Shown here: piece after piece, positions 17,601 to 28,514 of the stretch
Position numbering within the stretch: the first letter of the stretch is position 1
Layout: every line of letters begins with the position of its first letter
Assembly: GCA_902801165.1 (NCBI GenBank)
Contig: CADCHI010000005.1
Span: 42,657-106,656, forward strand
Origin: an uncultured Eubacteriales bacterium
GTDB lineage: Bacteria > Bacillota > Clostridia > Christensenellales > Aristaeellaceae
Direction: 5' to 3'
Length of the DNA: 64,000 nucleotides
Made by a program: the position numbers and the translations under genes
The notes under the pieces: model-generated
Database searches by the model: none
Told to the model about the DNA's origin: nothing
Seen by the model: the letters and a program-made list of their open reading frames with translations, nothing else

Positions 17601-18578
17601 AACTGGCTGCCCATCACGACGGACGACGGCTTTGGGAAGCAGGCGCTGAGCGCGCTGTCCCTCTCGCTGCTCGTCAGCGACCAGCCCCAGGAGCCGTTCA
17701 CCCTCCGCTTTCCGGAGGGCACCGCCTTCGGCGCGCCGGGAGGCACGTTTGTCGCCGCGGAGGACCTCGATATCGCCCCGACCGGCTATCAGGTTCGCCC
17801 CAGCATCCTGAGCGGCAGCGTTGAAATGCCCGTTGGGCCCGTCGAGCCCCTCATCCTGCCCGTTCCCATGACGGCGCAGGACTTCGAGGACGCCGACTTT
17901 GCCGAAGCGATCCTCTGCGTCAAGGAGAACGACGGCGATACCACAGGCGTATTTCACGCGTACACGCCTTTCCGAATCCTCACCTCCACCCCGGTGACGC
18001 TCGATGTCAAAAACCGCCCTCTGGCGCGGTTTCTCGGCGTGTCCCTCCTCGCTGACGGCGAGCCGCTGCGTATATTTGAGACCTCCAACGGAGACGAGAC
18101 GCGGTTGAACGTCAGCGATCACCTCTACTTCTTCCGCAGCGCCGGGGAATACCAGCCGGACCGGCAGAGCTACCTGTTCAACAACGGCAACGCCTTTGTG
18201 ACGGTCTCCGGCCATGCGCTGGACGTTCGCCGGGAAGGCGGGGAATTGGTCTTGACCGGGAACGCCGCCAATCTGCTCGGGGTATTCCCCACGGGCGACC
18301 CTGATCAGTACCGCGAGAGCTTCACCATCGACGAGCTGCCGCTGTACGCAACGGAGCATCGCGTCTACTATTGCAGCAACTTCCTGCCCGACAGCATCAA
18401 TCCCAACCACAACGCGCAGCGGCTGCGGGCGCTGCGGAAACCGCTGGAGCTCAGCCTGGTGCCCCTCGACAGCCTCGGAAAGAAGCTGTACCTGCTGGTC
18501 GACTTCGGCACCGAGGAATCCGAGCACATCCTGTTCCTCGATCCCTCCACCGGGGAGGTGCTGTTCAGCGCGTCGTAG
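14619..18578 (+). CDS. Giant secreted clostripain-family (C11) cysteine peptidase
   Basis: The 1319-residue protein starts with a signal peptide (MKRTLLILCALMALLASLLA). The C11 peptidase domain covers about 30-390 with LMIYMCGSNLES at the front, catalytic His in LILWNHGGGPLGG and catalytic Cys in IGFDACLMGSVE. The remaining 900 residues are a string of predicted beta domains of unknown type with no anchor, transmembrane helix or dockerin visible. Clostripains cleave after Arg/Lys, but the substrate here is unknown. A full-length paralogue lies at 33933-38003. The start has CGGAGG 10 bases upstream. Gene is monocistronic, followed by a MITE-like element. Confidence 0.85.
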   Translation: MKRTLLILCALMALLASLLAVPAFSEAGGAKLTLMIYMCGSNLESAYGSATADIQEMLASGCDFSKVNLLIMAGGSARWDLGLDPDTLNVYRLTERGIRPVLRDEAASMGDAGTLTRLLDLGAEQFPAENYALILWNHGGGPLGGVCWDELFSMDNLTLGELTDALAASRLPGKLSWIGFDACLMGSVEVAEALSPFARVMIASQETEPAPGWNYAFLKGIEADPDGAATGRRVIDAFFDALDGTGESLTLSCVDLDAVFRVTYALGRFFDRVGSKLNDETFPDYSIRRMETTSFGRAVDSSGYDLVDLGDLARNYGGNADLSEALDDAVVYCRSSAGDACGLSVYYPYGNADMFESQWKDDYRGLGFSRSYTNYLNRFGTLLTGGEQADWSNLATASEGCDAEGVQRFSLQLTGEQRASLASAQLYILQPHFGYDGNAPVALAPISVVDAAISPDGLLTAGYDWRSVYVVDEDGAPLLGPVSFRRERGEYFSILTHYDGYTGLYPGRSSVGVLYDCAAVPGSDQLAIEHTYVYDAASQSYTNRIPFSEEGYGAVHFHDRIAVPPPFEGTLPGFNDWDGFLGYHTDGFYLPRSWSLRFMDERLRSGPLYACFQLTDVHQRTFSSLPLRFDPPNQVDIPVSPEVLEVDGHAARLSATLDLALEEPVLRLELSVENHTDGTLDYYPSWDVPPLVLNGEREPLSSFSFGKCYDIAPGGSILATVELNGTDLAGMQALETVDIAITWNPSGESTNRTPIPLRFTLADCDVSSFAKALEPIAQTEQDGVNWQLLSLTQDAESLDALLYIENASEEALDCHVKAVVDGVFFDRHSNSASVAPHHSGFARLDLQNGADLPAWDLEVENTEYYTVVPTFAHMNDMLARCGVTEITRVDLLFDFSVYNPDDRVTLLLDEPIPVQPTAENAIAQCPLVNGDFSAALESAFVADNGLALGLCLRNDTDAPLKVDEYKYAFNGSDAFLSPEYRRLACHIPPHTVCYNWLPITTDDGFGKQALSALSLSLLVSDQPQEPFTLRFPEGTAFGAPGGTFVAAEDLDIAPTGYQVRPSILSGSVEMPVGPVEPLILPVPMTAQDFEDADFAEAILCVKENDGDTTGVFHAYTPFRILTSTPVTLDVKNRPLARFLGVSLLADGEPLRIFETSNGDETRLNVSDHLYFFRSAGEYQPDRQSYLFNNGNAFVTVSGHALDVRREGGELVLTGNAANLLGVFPTGDPDQYRESFTIDELPLYATEHRVYYCSNFLPDSINPNHNAQRLRALRKPLELSLVPLDSLGKKLYLLVDFGTEESEHILFLDPSTGEVLFSAS

Positions 18579-18604
18579 GCGATCGCGCATAGTATCAAAA
18601 AAAA

Positions 18605-18744
18605 CGACTCTTCACGGAAACTTGGGGAATAGATGCCCCCTCTCCGCCCTTCGGGCACCTCTCCCCCTCACGGGGGCGAGGCAAGTTTATATTTCAGTGC
18701 TTGGCCTGACTGAGAGGGGTTTCCCCAGAAAAACGTGAAGAACC
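18605..18744. mobile_element. MITE-like element, family B, copy 1
   Basis: A 140-bp non-coding element with terminal inverted repeats: left end CTCTTCACGGAAA, right end AAAACGTGAAGAACC. The interior holds a CCCCTC...GAGGGG type hairpin. Copy 2 is at 29608-29817. It carries no transposase and sits between the clostripain gene and the terminator of the atp operon. Confidence 0.7.
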
Positions 18745-18780
18745 AAAAAAACTTCTTCACATTTCCTTGAAGCGCCAAGC

Positions 18781-18814
18781 AAAAACCGGCCCGGCTGCGT
18801 ATGCAGCCGGGCCG
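18781..18814 (-). terminator. Rho-independent terminator of the atp operon
   Basis: A perfect 12-bp stem (CGGCCCGGCTGC at 18787-18798, complement to 18814) with a 4-base loop, followed on the minus strand by a TTTTT run (18785-18781). It lies 12 bases after the atpC stop. Confidence 0.9.
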
Positions 18815-18826
18815 TCCATAATTGCC

Positions 18827-19096
18827 TTATTGCTCGTCCGTCCAGCGGAAATTGCTGGTGATCACCTGCACCTGGTCGCTGGCCACATGCAGCACCCCGC
18901 CCTCGATGTGGGCGTGTCGGACCGTGCCGTCCTCCTCGGTCACGCGGGCTTCGCCGGAACCGAGGGCGGCGGCATAGTCGATGTGCTTGGGCAGTATGGC
19001 CACATCGCCGCCGGTGGTGCGCACGACGATGCGCTGGGCGTCCGCGTCATAGTGACGGCATTCGGGGGTGACGATCGTCAGGTGGATCAGAGCCAT
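18827..19096 (-). CDS. atpC: ATP synthase epsilon subunit, C-terminally truncated
   Basis: At 89 residues this is only the N-terminal beta-sandwich domain of F1 epsilon (normal about 130-140). It contains IHLTIVTPECRHYDADAQRI and GDVAILPKHIDYAAAL. The two-helix C-terminal domain that inhibits ATP hydrolysis in many bacteria is missing. The stop is genuine and followed 12 bases later by the operon terminator, with no leftover coding sequence downstream, so this is not a frameshift. It is the last gene of atpIBEFHAGDC and begins 3 bases after atpD ends. Confidence 0.9.
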   Translation of the reverse strand: MALIHLTIVTPECRHYDADAQRIVVRTTGGDVAILPKHIDYAAALGSGEARVTEEDGTVRHAHIEGGVLHVASDQVQVITSNFRWTDEQ

Positions 19097-19099
19097 GGG

Positions 19100-20825
<1,726 letters not shown>

Positions 20826-21668
20826 TCAGTGCTCCGCGCCGGCGACGATCTCCGTCAGCTCCTGGGTGATGGAGCTCTGGCGCGCACGGTTGTAGCGCAG
20901 GCTCAAATCCTCGATCATCTCTCCGGCGTTCTTCGTGGCGGAATCCATGGCCACGCGCCGCGCGGCCTGCTCGCTGGCGAAGGCATCGCACGCCGCGGCG
21001 TAGATCAGGCCGCCCAGGTACTGGGGCAGGAACCCCTTGAGCAGCGTGTCCGCGTCCGGCTCACAGAGCATCTGCTTGCTGGTGTGCTCCGGCGCATCCC
21101 GGGTGTCCAGCGGCAGCAGCGGCTTCAGCTTGGTCTTCTGGGTCAGCACCGACACGAAGGAGGTGTAGGCCAGCACGACCTCGTCGTACTCGCCGGAGTC
21201 GTAGCTGTCCAGCATCCTCTGGGCGAGCGCCTCGCAGGTCGAAAGGTCCAGCCCCTCCACCTTCTCGATCTCGGTGATGATGGGCACTCCGCGGCGGGTG
21301 TAATGCTCCTTGGCCTTGCGGCCGATGGGGATCACGCAGCAGTTGGCGTCCTTGCTGTCCCACTCGATGCGCTTGAACATGTTGGCGTTGTAGCTGCCCG
21401 CCAGGCCGCGGTCGCCCGCGATGACGATGTAGCACCGGTGCTTGATCTCCCGGGGAATGACATAGTGGCTCTGGGCGCCGGTGTTGTGGGCGGCGATGTC
21501 CCAGACCGCGCGGCGCGCCACCTTCATGTAGGGCCGGCTGGCCTCCATGCGGGCGCGGGCGTTCCTCAGCTTGGATGAGGCCACCAGCTGCATCGCCTTC
21601 GTGATCTGCATCGTGCTCTCCACGCTTCGGATCCGCAGCTTGATATCCTTCATCGATGCTCCGGCCAT
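20826..21668 (-). CDS. atpG: ATP synthase subunit gamma
   Basis: The 280-residue central stalk subunit. The N-terminal helix has MKDIKLRIRSVESTMQITKAMQLVA (read in part as IRSVESTMQITKAMQLV) and the C-terminal helix has NAGEMIEDLSLRYNRARQ, both rotor-axis signatures. It follows atpA with only 4 bases between. The start could also be MKDIKLRIRS six residues later. Confidence 0.96.
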   Translation of the reverse strand: MAGASMKDIKLRIRSVESTMQITKAMQLVASSKLRNARARMEASRPYMKVARRAVWDIAAHNTGAQSHYVIPREIKHRCYIVIAGDRGLAGSYNANMFKRIEWDSKDANCCVIPIGRKAKEHYTRRGVPIITEIEKVEGLDLSTCEALAQRMLDSYDSGEYDEVVLAYTSFVSVLTQKTKLKPLLPLDTRDAPEHTSKQMLCEPDADTLLKGFLPQYLGGLIYAAACDAFASEQAARRVAMDSATKNAGEMIEDLSLRYNRARQSSITQELTEIVAGAEH

Positions 21669-21672
21669 GGTA

Positions 21673-23199
<1,527 letters not shown>

Positions 23200-23216
23200 C
23201 TGTCCGCCCTCTTTTC

Positions 23217-23753
23217 CTACAGTCTCTGGACCAGGCTCTGCCGCAGCCGTCCAAGCCTGTTCTGAATGGTGTTGTCATACCGCTTGCCGTCCATTTCGAC
23301 GCGCACGCCGCCGATCAGCGACGGGTCCACAGCGACGATCAGGTCGACCTTCCTGCCGGAGATCTCCTCCAGCCGCGCCTTCAGCGCTGCCTGCTCCGAC
23401 TCGGAGAGGGCCGCCGCGCTGGTCGCGTGGGCCTCCACGATGCCGTAGTCGTCGTTGTAGCGCTGGTGGAACCACTGGCAGCACATCTCGAAGGCGTCGA
23501 AGTGTTCCTTCTGGACCAGCAGCTTCATGAAGTTCAGCACGTAGGGATGCACCTGGCCGGCGAAGGTATCCTGCACGACCTTGAGCCGCGCGTCCCGTTC
23601 GATGGCGCGCGAGCACAGCAGCCGCACGAAATCCGGCTGCTCCCTGAATATCCCGCGCAGCTGGGAAAGCTCCTCTTCCAGCTGCGGGCGAAGCTCCTCA
23701 TCCCGCGCGAGCTCGTACAAAGCCTCGCCGTATTCCTTAGCCAGGCCCGTCAC
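23217..23753 (-). CDS. atpH: ATP synthase subunit delta
   Basis: The 178-residue peripheral stalk subunit (OSCP-like). The N-terminal helical domain begins [16 protein letters not shown], and the C-terminal hairpin has the family signature [20 protein letters not shown]. It overlaps atpF by 4 bases. Confidence 0.95.
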   Translation of the reverse strand: MTGLAKEYGEALYELARDEELRPQLEEELSQLRGIFREQPDFVRLLCSRAIERDARLKVVQDTFAGQVHPYVLNFMKLLVQKEHFDAFEMCCQWFHQRYNDDYGIVEAHATSAAALSESEQAALKARLEEISGRKVDLIVAVDPSLIGGVRVEMDGKRYDNTIQNRLGRLRQSLVQRL

Positions 23754-24256
23754 GACGCTTCACCTGCGTTTCGGATGAATTCTTCCACCAGCTCGCGGTG
23801 GTCGTCCGGGTTGATCTCCCGCTCCACCATGCGGCCGGCGATGTCCACGGCCATGCCGGAGATCTCGCCCATCAGCTCGGAGTAGGCCTTGCGCTTCTCC
23901 TGCTCGATCTCGGACTCGGCGCGCTGCTTCATGTGCGCGGCCTCCTGCTGGGCCTCGTGCACGATGGCGTCGCCCCGGCGCTGCGCGGTGTCCACGGCGC
24001 TCTTCACCAGGCGGTCCGCCTCGTCGCGGGCGTTGCTCATGCGGGCGGTATACTCCTCCTTGAGCTGCGCCGCGTCGTCCCGGGCCTTGCCGGCCTCGTC
24101 ATAGATGCCGTCGATCTCCTTCTGGCGGGCGTCCAGCATCGCCATGACGCGCTTGAACAGGAACTTCTTAACCAGGGCAAACAGTATCAGCAGGTTGCAG
24201 ATCTGAAAGATGATCGTCCAGGCATCTATCGAGATAAACTCTTGAACCTCGTTCAC
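23750..24256 (-). CDS. atpF: ATP synthase subunit b
   Basis: The 168-residue stator subunit has one N-terminal membrane helix (WTIIFQICNLLILFALVKKF) and a long charged coiled coil. It lies 45 bases after atpE and overlaps atpH by 4 bases. A single b gene indicates a b2 homodimer. Confidence 0.95.
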   Translation of the reverse strand: MNEVQEFISIDAWTIIFQICNLLILFALVKKFLFKRVMAMLDARQKEIDGIYDEAGKARDDAAQLKEEYTARMSNARDEADRLVKSAVDTAQRRGDAIVHEAQQEAAHMKQRAESEIEQEKRKAYSELMGEISGMAVDIAGRMVEREINPDDHRELVEEFIRNAGEAS

Positions 24257-24300
24257 TTTTCAGCCTCCTGAAATCGTGGTTGTATCCGATCGCGGAAAGC

Positions 24301-24591
<291 letters not shown>

Positions 24592-24613
24592 TCATTATTC
24601 TTCGTGATTTATG

Positions 24614-25372
24614 TCATTCCTCCGCAGCCGAGCCGATGTACATCATCGTCAGCATGCAGAAGATGAACGCCTGGAGACAGCTGGAAAAGATGTCGAAATA
24701 GACGGAGAACACCGCGGGAATGCCCACCTGCAGCAGCGGGATGTTGCCTAAGATCCTTCCCAGCGCCCCCGGCAGCAGGGAGAAGATCGCGTGGGAGAGG
24801 TTCGCCAGCGCCCAGCGCAGCAGGCCCATGATGACCGTGCCGGAGGCGATGTTGCCGAAGTGACGGAACGCCATGGACAGCGGCGTGGCGAATTCGCTGA
24901 TGATGTTGAAGGGCAGCAGCACCGGAATGGGCTGGAAGTAGCCCTTGATGTAGCCCAGTGGGCCGCCCGCGCGGAACTTGTTGTAGGTGATCAGCACGAA
25001 CACCAGCAGCGACCAGCCCAGCAGCGTGGACAGGTCCGACGTCGGGGCGAACACGCCCACCATGCCGGACAGGGAGCACAGCGCGGAGAGCGCCATGATG
25101 GAGGCGATCAGCGGCGCGTAGCCCACCTGCAGGAAGTGGGGACCCATGTTCTCCCCCACCATGCCGTTGATCTTATTGACGATGAACTCCGCGATGATCT
25201 GCCGCTTCGTGCGGGCATGCACCTGCATGCCGTGGGTCAGGAACAGGCAGAGGCCGACGATCAGCGCCATGATGATCCAGGTGTTGACGATCGTCTCCGA
25301 GACGGCGATGCCGCCAAATATGGGAATCCTGAAAAGTATCTTTGCGCCGGTTACGGTAAACTCACCGTTCAA
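24614..25372 (-). CDS. atpB: ATP synthase subunit a
   Basis: The 252-residue membrane subunit forms the ion half-channels. The essential arginine is R170 in MAFRHFGNIASG, and the last helices contain LPGALGRILGNIPLLQVGIPAVFSV-type segments. It overlaps atpI by 4 bases and precedes atpE by 40 bases. Confidence 0.95.
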   Translation of the reverse strand: MNGEFTVTGAKILFRIPIFGGIAVSETIVNTWIIMALIVGLCLFLTHGMQVHARTKRQIIAEFIVNKINGMVGENMGPHFLQVGYAPLIASIMALSALCSLSGMVGVFAPTSDLSTLLGWSLLVFVLITYNKFRAGGPLGYIKGYFQPIPVLLPFNIISEFATPLSMAFRHFGNIASGTVIMGLLRWALANLSHAIFSLLPGALGRILGNIPLLQVGIPAVFSVYFDIFSSCLQAFIFCMLTMMYIGSAAEE

Positions 25373-25821
25373 AGCTCTTCACTTCCTTCGGTCGGCGCAC
25401 CCTTTCGCGCCTCCAGAATTTGCAGTATCCGTATGACGACGCTGGGAAACAGCGCCGCGAGTATCGTGGCCAGGGCGTCAAAGTGGAACACCGCGATGCC
25501 CATCACCAGCAGCGCGAACAGCGCGATCATCCGCAGGTTGTAGGACAGTTTCATGCGGTTCTTCATCTCGAGGCTCAGCGCCGTGATTTCCTCCTCGGTG
25601 CGCTGCCGCTCCGCCGCGCGATCGGTGATGCTCTGGACCATCAGCCCCATGATAAAGAAGTTCGCCACGCCCAGCGCCCCCGCGTAGAGGCCGCCGCCCA
25701 GCACGCTCAGGCTGAACCGGCCCAGCACCGCGTACACCGCCAGCATCACAGCCACCATGGCCGCCACGCCCAGCGCCATGTGCGCGGTCTGCGTGAGCAC
25801 CGCCCTGTCAGGCTTTCTCAT
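25369..25821 (-). CDS. ATP synthase subunit I-like membrane protein
   Basis: The 150-residue protein has four hydrophobic segments (two near residues 15-60 and two near 95-135), typical of AtpI/UncI proteins encoded first in atp operons, which assist c-ring assembly or Mg2+/ion supply. Sequence identity of this family is very low, so position is the main evidence. The ATG at 25821 has GAAGGGGA upstream. It ends with a 4-base overlap with atpB. Confidence 0.75.
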   Translation of the reverse strand: MRKPDRAVLTQTAHMALGVAAMVAVMLAVYAVLGRFSLSVLGGGLYAGALGVANFFIMGLMVQSITDRAAERQRTEEEITALSLEMKNRMKLSYNLRMIALFALLVMGIAVFHFDALATILAALFPSVVIRILQILEARKGAPTEGSEEL

Positions 25822-25902
25822 TCGCTTCCCCTTCCGCCCGCGCAGCCGCGGGCAGGTCACTCAGCGCCCGATAGGGCGCATCAACATAAAAACCTAAGGC
25901 AT

Positions 25903-25931
25903 ACTTTATCGCATTTTACAAACGCAATCAA
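25903..25931 (-). promoter_or_regulatory. Candidate promoter of the atp operon
   Basis: On the minus strand TTGATT (25931-25926) and TAAAGT (25908-25903) are 17 bases apart, about 80 bases upstream of the atpI-like start. The -10 is not ideal. From 25932 to 26114 nothing else is recognisable. Confidence 0.45.
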
Positions 25932-26114
25932 GCGATAACGTATTAATTCTTTGCATGAAATTCCACAAACATCCACATTGCCATCGATCTCCGGACCAAC
26001 GGCTTTATTTTAATCCATTTTCGACGCTTTGCAAATAGGCAAAACCGGCCGAATGTCCGAATTTGGGCATCTTCCGGGGTGTGTCTTACAGTGTGCCTGC
26101 CCCACATAAAAGCA

Positions 26115-26266
26115 AGGGGACTGTCTCAAAACAATAAAATGCGAAGGAATCATCGGGCGATGATTCAGAAAACACCGTAGGGGCGCCATAATTGGCGCCC
26201 ACGGACGGCATTTCTGCCGTCCCTACGAATGGATTCTGCAATGTCGTTTGTTTTGAGACAGTCCCT
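26115..26266. mobile_element. MITE-like element, family A, copy 1
   Basis: About 152 bp bounded by terminal inverted repeats AGGGGACTGTCTCAAAACAA and TTGTTTTGAGACAGTCCCT. The interior is a set of nested palindromes: CGTAGGG...CCCTACG enclosing GGCGCC-6-GGCGCC and GACGGCATTTCTGCCGTC. No coding sequence. Copy 2 (53407-53624) shares ends and core. Confidence 0.8.
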
Positions 26267-26269
26267 GAA

Positions 26270-26409
26270 GTATTCTGCCTGTTGCTTTATCGCCCCGCGG
26301 CCTGCGCAACTCGCTGCGCTCGCTTGCCTGCGGTTTTCTGGCATTCTGACTGTTGCCTGTTGCCTTTTCCCTGTTCCCTTTTCCCTGTTCCCTTTTCCCT
26401 ATTGCCTCT
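26270..26409 (-). repeat. Composite heptamer repeat after the argB stop
   Basis: Read on the minus strand it begins within two bases of the argB stop with AGGCAAT then alternating GGGAAAA and GGGAACA heptamers, AGGCAAC AGGCAAC, GTCAGAATGCC, and then a 58-base non-repetitive core (around GCAAGCGAGCGCAGCGAG and GGCCGCGGGGCGATAA) shared with 40435-40500. Orientation relative to the gene is the same as at znuB and the alarmone synthetase. Confidence 0.8.
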
Positions 26410-27270
26410 TCAACTCTTAACCATCGTGCCCGCGCCTTCGTCGGTGAGGATCTCCATCAGGATCGAATGGGGCACGCGGCCGTCCATGATGATCACGTTG
26501 TGCACGCCGCGGTTCAGCGCCTCCACGCAACACTCCACCTTCGGGATCATGCCGCCGGAGATGACGCCCTGCTCCCGCAGCTTCCCTGCCTCCTCCACGG
26601 TCAGCTCAGGGATCAGCGACGCAGGGTCGTCCTTGTCCGCCAGTATGCCCGGGATGTCGGAGAGCATGATCAACCTGGAGGCGTGCAGCGCCCCTGCCAC
26701 GCAGGCCGCGGCGGTGTCGCCATTGATGTTGTAGGCGTTGCCGTGCCGGTCGCAGCCCAGCGTGGAGATGACCGGGATGTAGCCCTTCTCCAGCAGGTCC
26801 GTCACCGGGCGGATGTTCACCCGGGTGATGTCCCCCACGTAGCCCAGCCGCTCGTCCTTGATCTCGGCCTCGATCAGCCTGCCGTCCATGCCGGAGATGC
26901 CCATGGCCCTTCCGCCCTTCATCTCCAGCAGGTTGACCAGCGTCTTGTTGATCTTTCCCGCCAGCACCATCTGCACGATGTCCACGGTCTCCCGGTCGGT
27001 GACCCGCAGGCCGTCCACGAACTCGGCCTTCTTGCCCAGCTTGCCCATGATCTCGCTGATCTCCGGCCCGCCGCCGTGCACCAGCACCACCTTCACGCCG
27101 ATCAGCCACAGCAGCACGATGTCCTCCATGACCTGCTGCTTCAGCTGCTCGTTCACCATGGCGTTGCCGCCGTACTTGATCACGACGATCTTTCCATTAT
27201 ACTGGCGGATATAGGGCAGCGCCTGGGTGAGCACCTCGGCCCGCTCCGCGTTTGAAAAAAACTTTTCCAC
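26410..27270 (-). CDS. argB: Acetylglutamate kinase
   Basis: The 286-residue enzyme phosphorylates N-acetylglutamate in arginine synthesis. Motifs: VVIKYGGNAM (phosphate loop), LVHGGGPEIS (substrate) and GDTAAACVAGAL (nucleotide). Length is normal. It is the third gene of argC-argJ-argB, starting 11 bases after argJ ends. Confidence 0.96.
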   Translation of the reverse strand: MEKFFSNAERAEVLTQALPYIRQYNGKIVVIKYGGNAMVNEQLKQQVMEDIVLLWLIGVKVVLVHGGGPEISEIMGKLGKKAEFVDGLRVTDRETVDIVQMVLAGKINKTLVNLLEMKGGRAMGISGMDGRLIEAEIKDERLGYVGDITRVNIRPVTDLLEKGYIPVISTLGCDRHGNAYNINGDTAAACVAGALHASRLIMLSDIPGILADKDDPASLIPELTVEEAGKLREQGVISGGMIPKVECCVEALNRGVHNVIIMDGRVPHSILMEILTDEGAGTMVKS

Positions 27271-27281
27271 GTCGTCCTCCG

Positions 27282-28499
27282 TCAGGTCCTGTAGTCCCCG
27301 TTGATCTTCACGTAGTCATAGGTCAGGTCGCAGCCCCAGGCCGACGCTCCATAACCGCCGTCCCCCAGGCCGACCAGTATCTCGATCTCCTTCTCCAGCA
27401 GCACGCGCTTGGCCTCCTCCTCCGAGAAGGGCACGCCCGCGCCGTTGCGGCAGACCTCCACGGTACCCGCGGCGGACCGGAAGGACACGTCCACCCGGTT
27501 CACGTCCACGTCCGCGCCGCTGTAGCCGATGGCGCACAGCACCCGGCCCCAGTTGGCGTCCGCGCCGAACATCGCCGCCTTCAGCAGGCTGGAGCAGATC
27601 ACGCTCTTGGCGACGGTCCTGGCGGTCTCCAGGTCCTTCGCGCCGCTGGCGGTGCACTCCAGCAGCTTGGTCGCGCCTTCGCCGTCCCCGGCGATCATCC
27701 GGCACAGCGCCACCGTCACGGAATTCAGCGCTTCCATGAAGGCCGTGAAGTCCTCTCCCTCGGCGTCGATCGCGGCGTTCCCGGCCAGGCCGTTGGCCAG
27801 CACGGTCACCATGTCGTTGGTGGAGGTGTCCCCGTCGATGCTCAGCATGTTGAAGGTGCCCGTCACGTCACAGCTCAGCGCCTTTTGCAGCATCTTCGGC
27901 GAGATGGCCGCGTCGGTGGTCAAAAACACCAGCATGGTGGCCATGTTGGGGTGGATCATGCCGCTGCCCTTGGCGATGCCGCCCAGCCGGCAGGTCTTGC
28001 CCCCGGCCTGGAAGGCGACGGCCACCTCCTTCATCTCGGTGTCGGTGGTCATGATGCCCTCCGCCGCCATGGCGCTGCCCTCCGTAGAGAGGGATGACAC
28101 CAGCGCCGGGATGCCCGCCGCGAAGGGGGCGATGTCCATCGGCTGGCCGATGACGCCCGTGGAGGCCACGACCACGTCCTTGGCGTCGATGCCCAGCTCC
28201 TTTGCCAGCAGCTCGCAGGTCTGCTCGGCGATCTCGACGCCGTTGGCGTTGCAGGTGTTGGCGTTGCCGCTGTTGCAGATGACGGCCCTCGCCGTGCCGT
28301 CGGCCAGGTGGGCCTTGGTGACGGCCAGCGGCGCGCCTTTGACCAGGTTCGTGGTGTACACCGCTGCCGCCGTGGCCGGGCACACGCTGTAGATCAGCGA
28401 CAGGTCGCGCTTGTCCCGGTTCTTCCGGATGCCGCAGTGCACGCCGCTGGCGGTAAAGCCCTTCGCGGCACAGACGCCGCCTTCAATTCTCTCGATCAT
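27282..28499 (-). CDS. argJ: Bifunctional ornithine acetyltransferase/N-acetylglutamate synthase
   Basis: The 405-residue precursor recycles the acetyl group from acetylornithine to glutamate. It is self-cleaved before a Thr, visible here in IHPNMATMLVFLTTDA. GIAKGSGMIHPN is the substrate motif. The presence of ArgJ means a cyclic acetyl pathway. Whether it also uses acetyl-CoA cannot be told. It lies 15 bases after argC. Confidence 0.96.
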   Translation of the reverse strand: MIERIEGGVCAAKGFTASGVHCGIRKNRDKRDLSLIYSVCPATAAAVYTTNLVKGAPLAVTKAHLADGTARAVICNSGNANTCNANGVEIAEQTCELLAKELGIDAKDVVVASTGVIGQPMDIAPFAAGIPALVSSLSTEGSAMAAEGIMTTDTEMKEVAVAFQAGGKTCRLGGIAKGSGMIHPNMATMLVFLTTDAAISPKMLQKALSCDVTGTFNMLSIDGDTSTNDMVTVLANGLAGNAAIDAEGEDFTAFMEALNSVTVALCRMIAGDGEGATKLLECTASGAKDLETARTVAKSVICSSLLKAAMFGADANWGRVLCAIGYSGADVDVNRVDVSFRSAAGTVEVCRNGAGVPFSEEEAKRVLLEKEIEILVGLGDGGYGASAWGCDLTYDYVKINGDYRT

Positions 28500-28514
28500 G
28501 GCTCAACGCTCCTC

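Noticed and set aside
26192-26734. A 180-codon plus-strand frame with LFPFPCSLFP repeats
   Set aside because: It reads heptamer repeats and then the antisense of argB.
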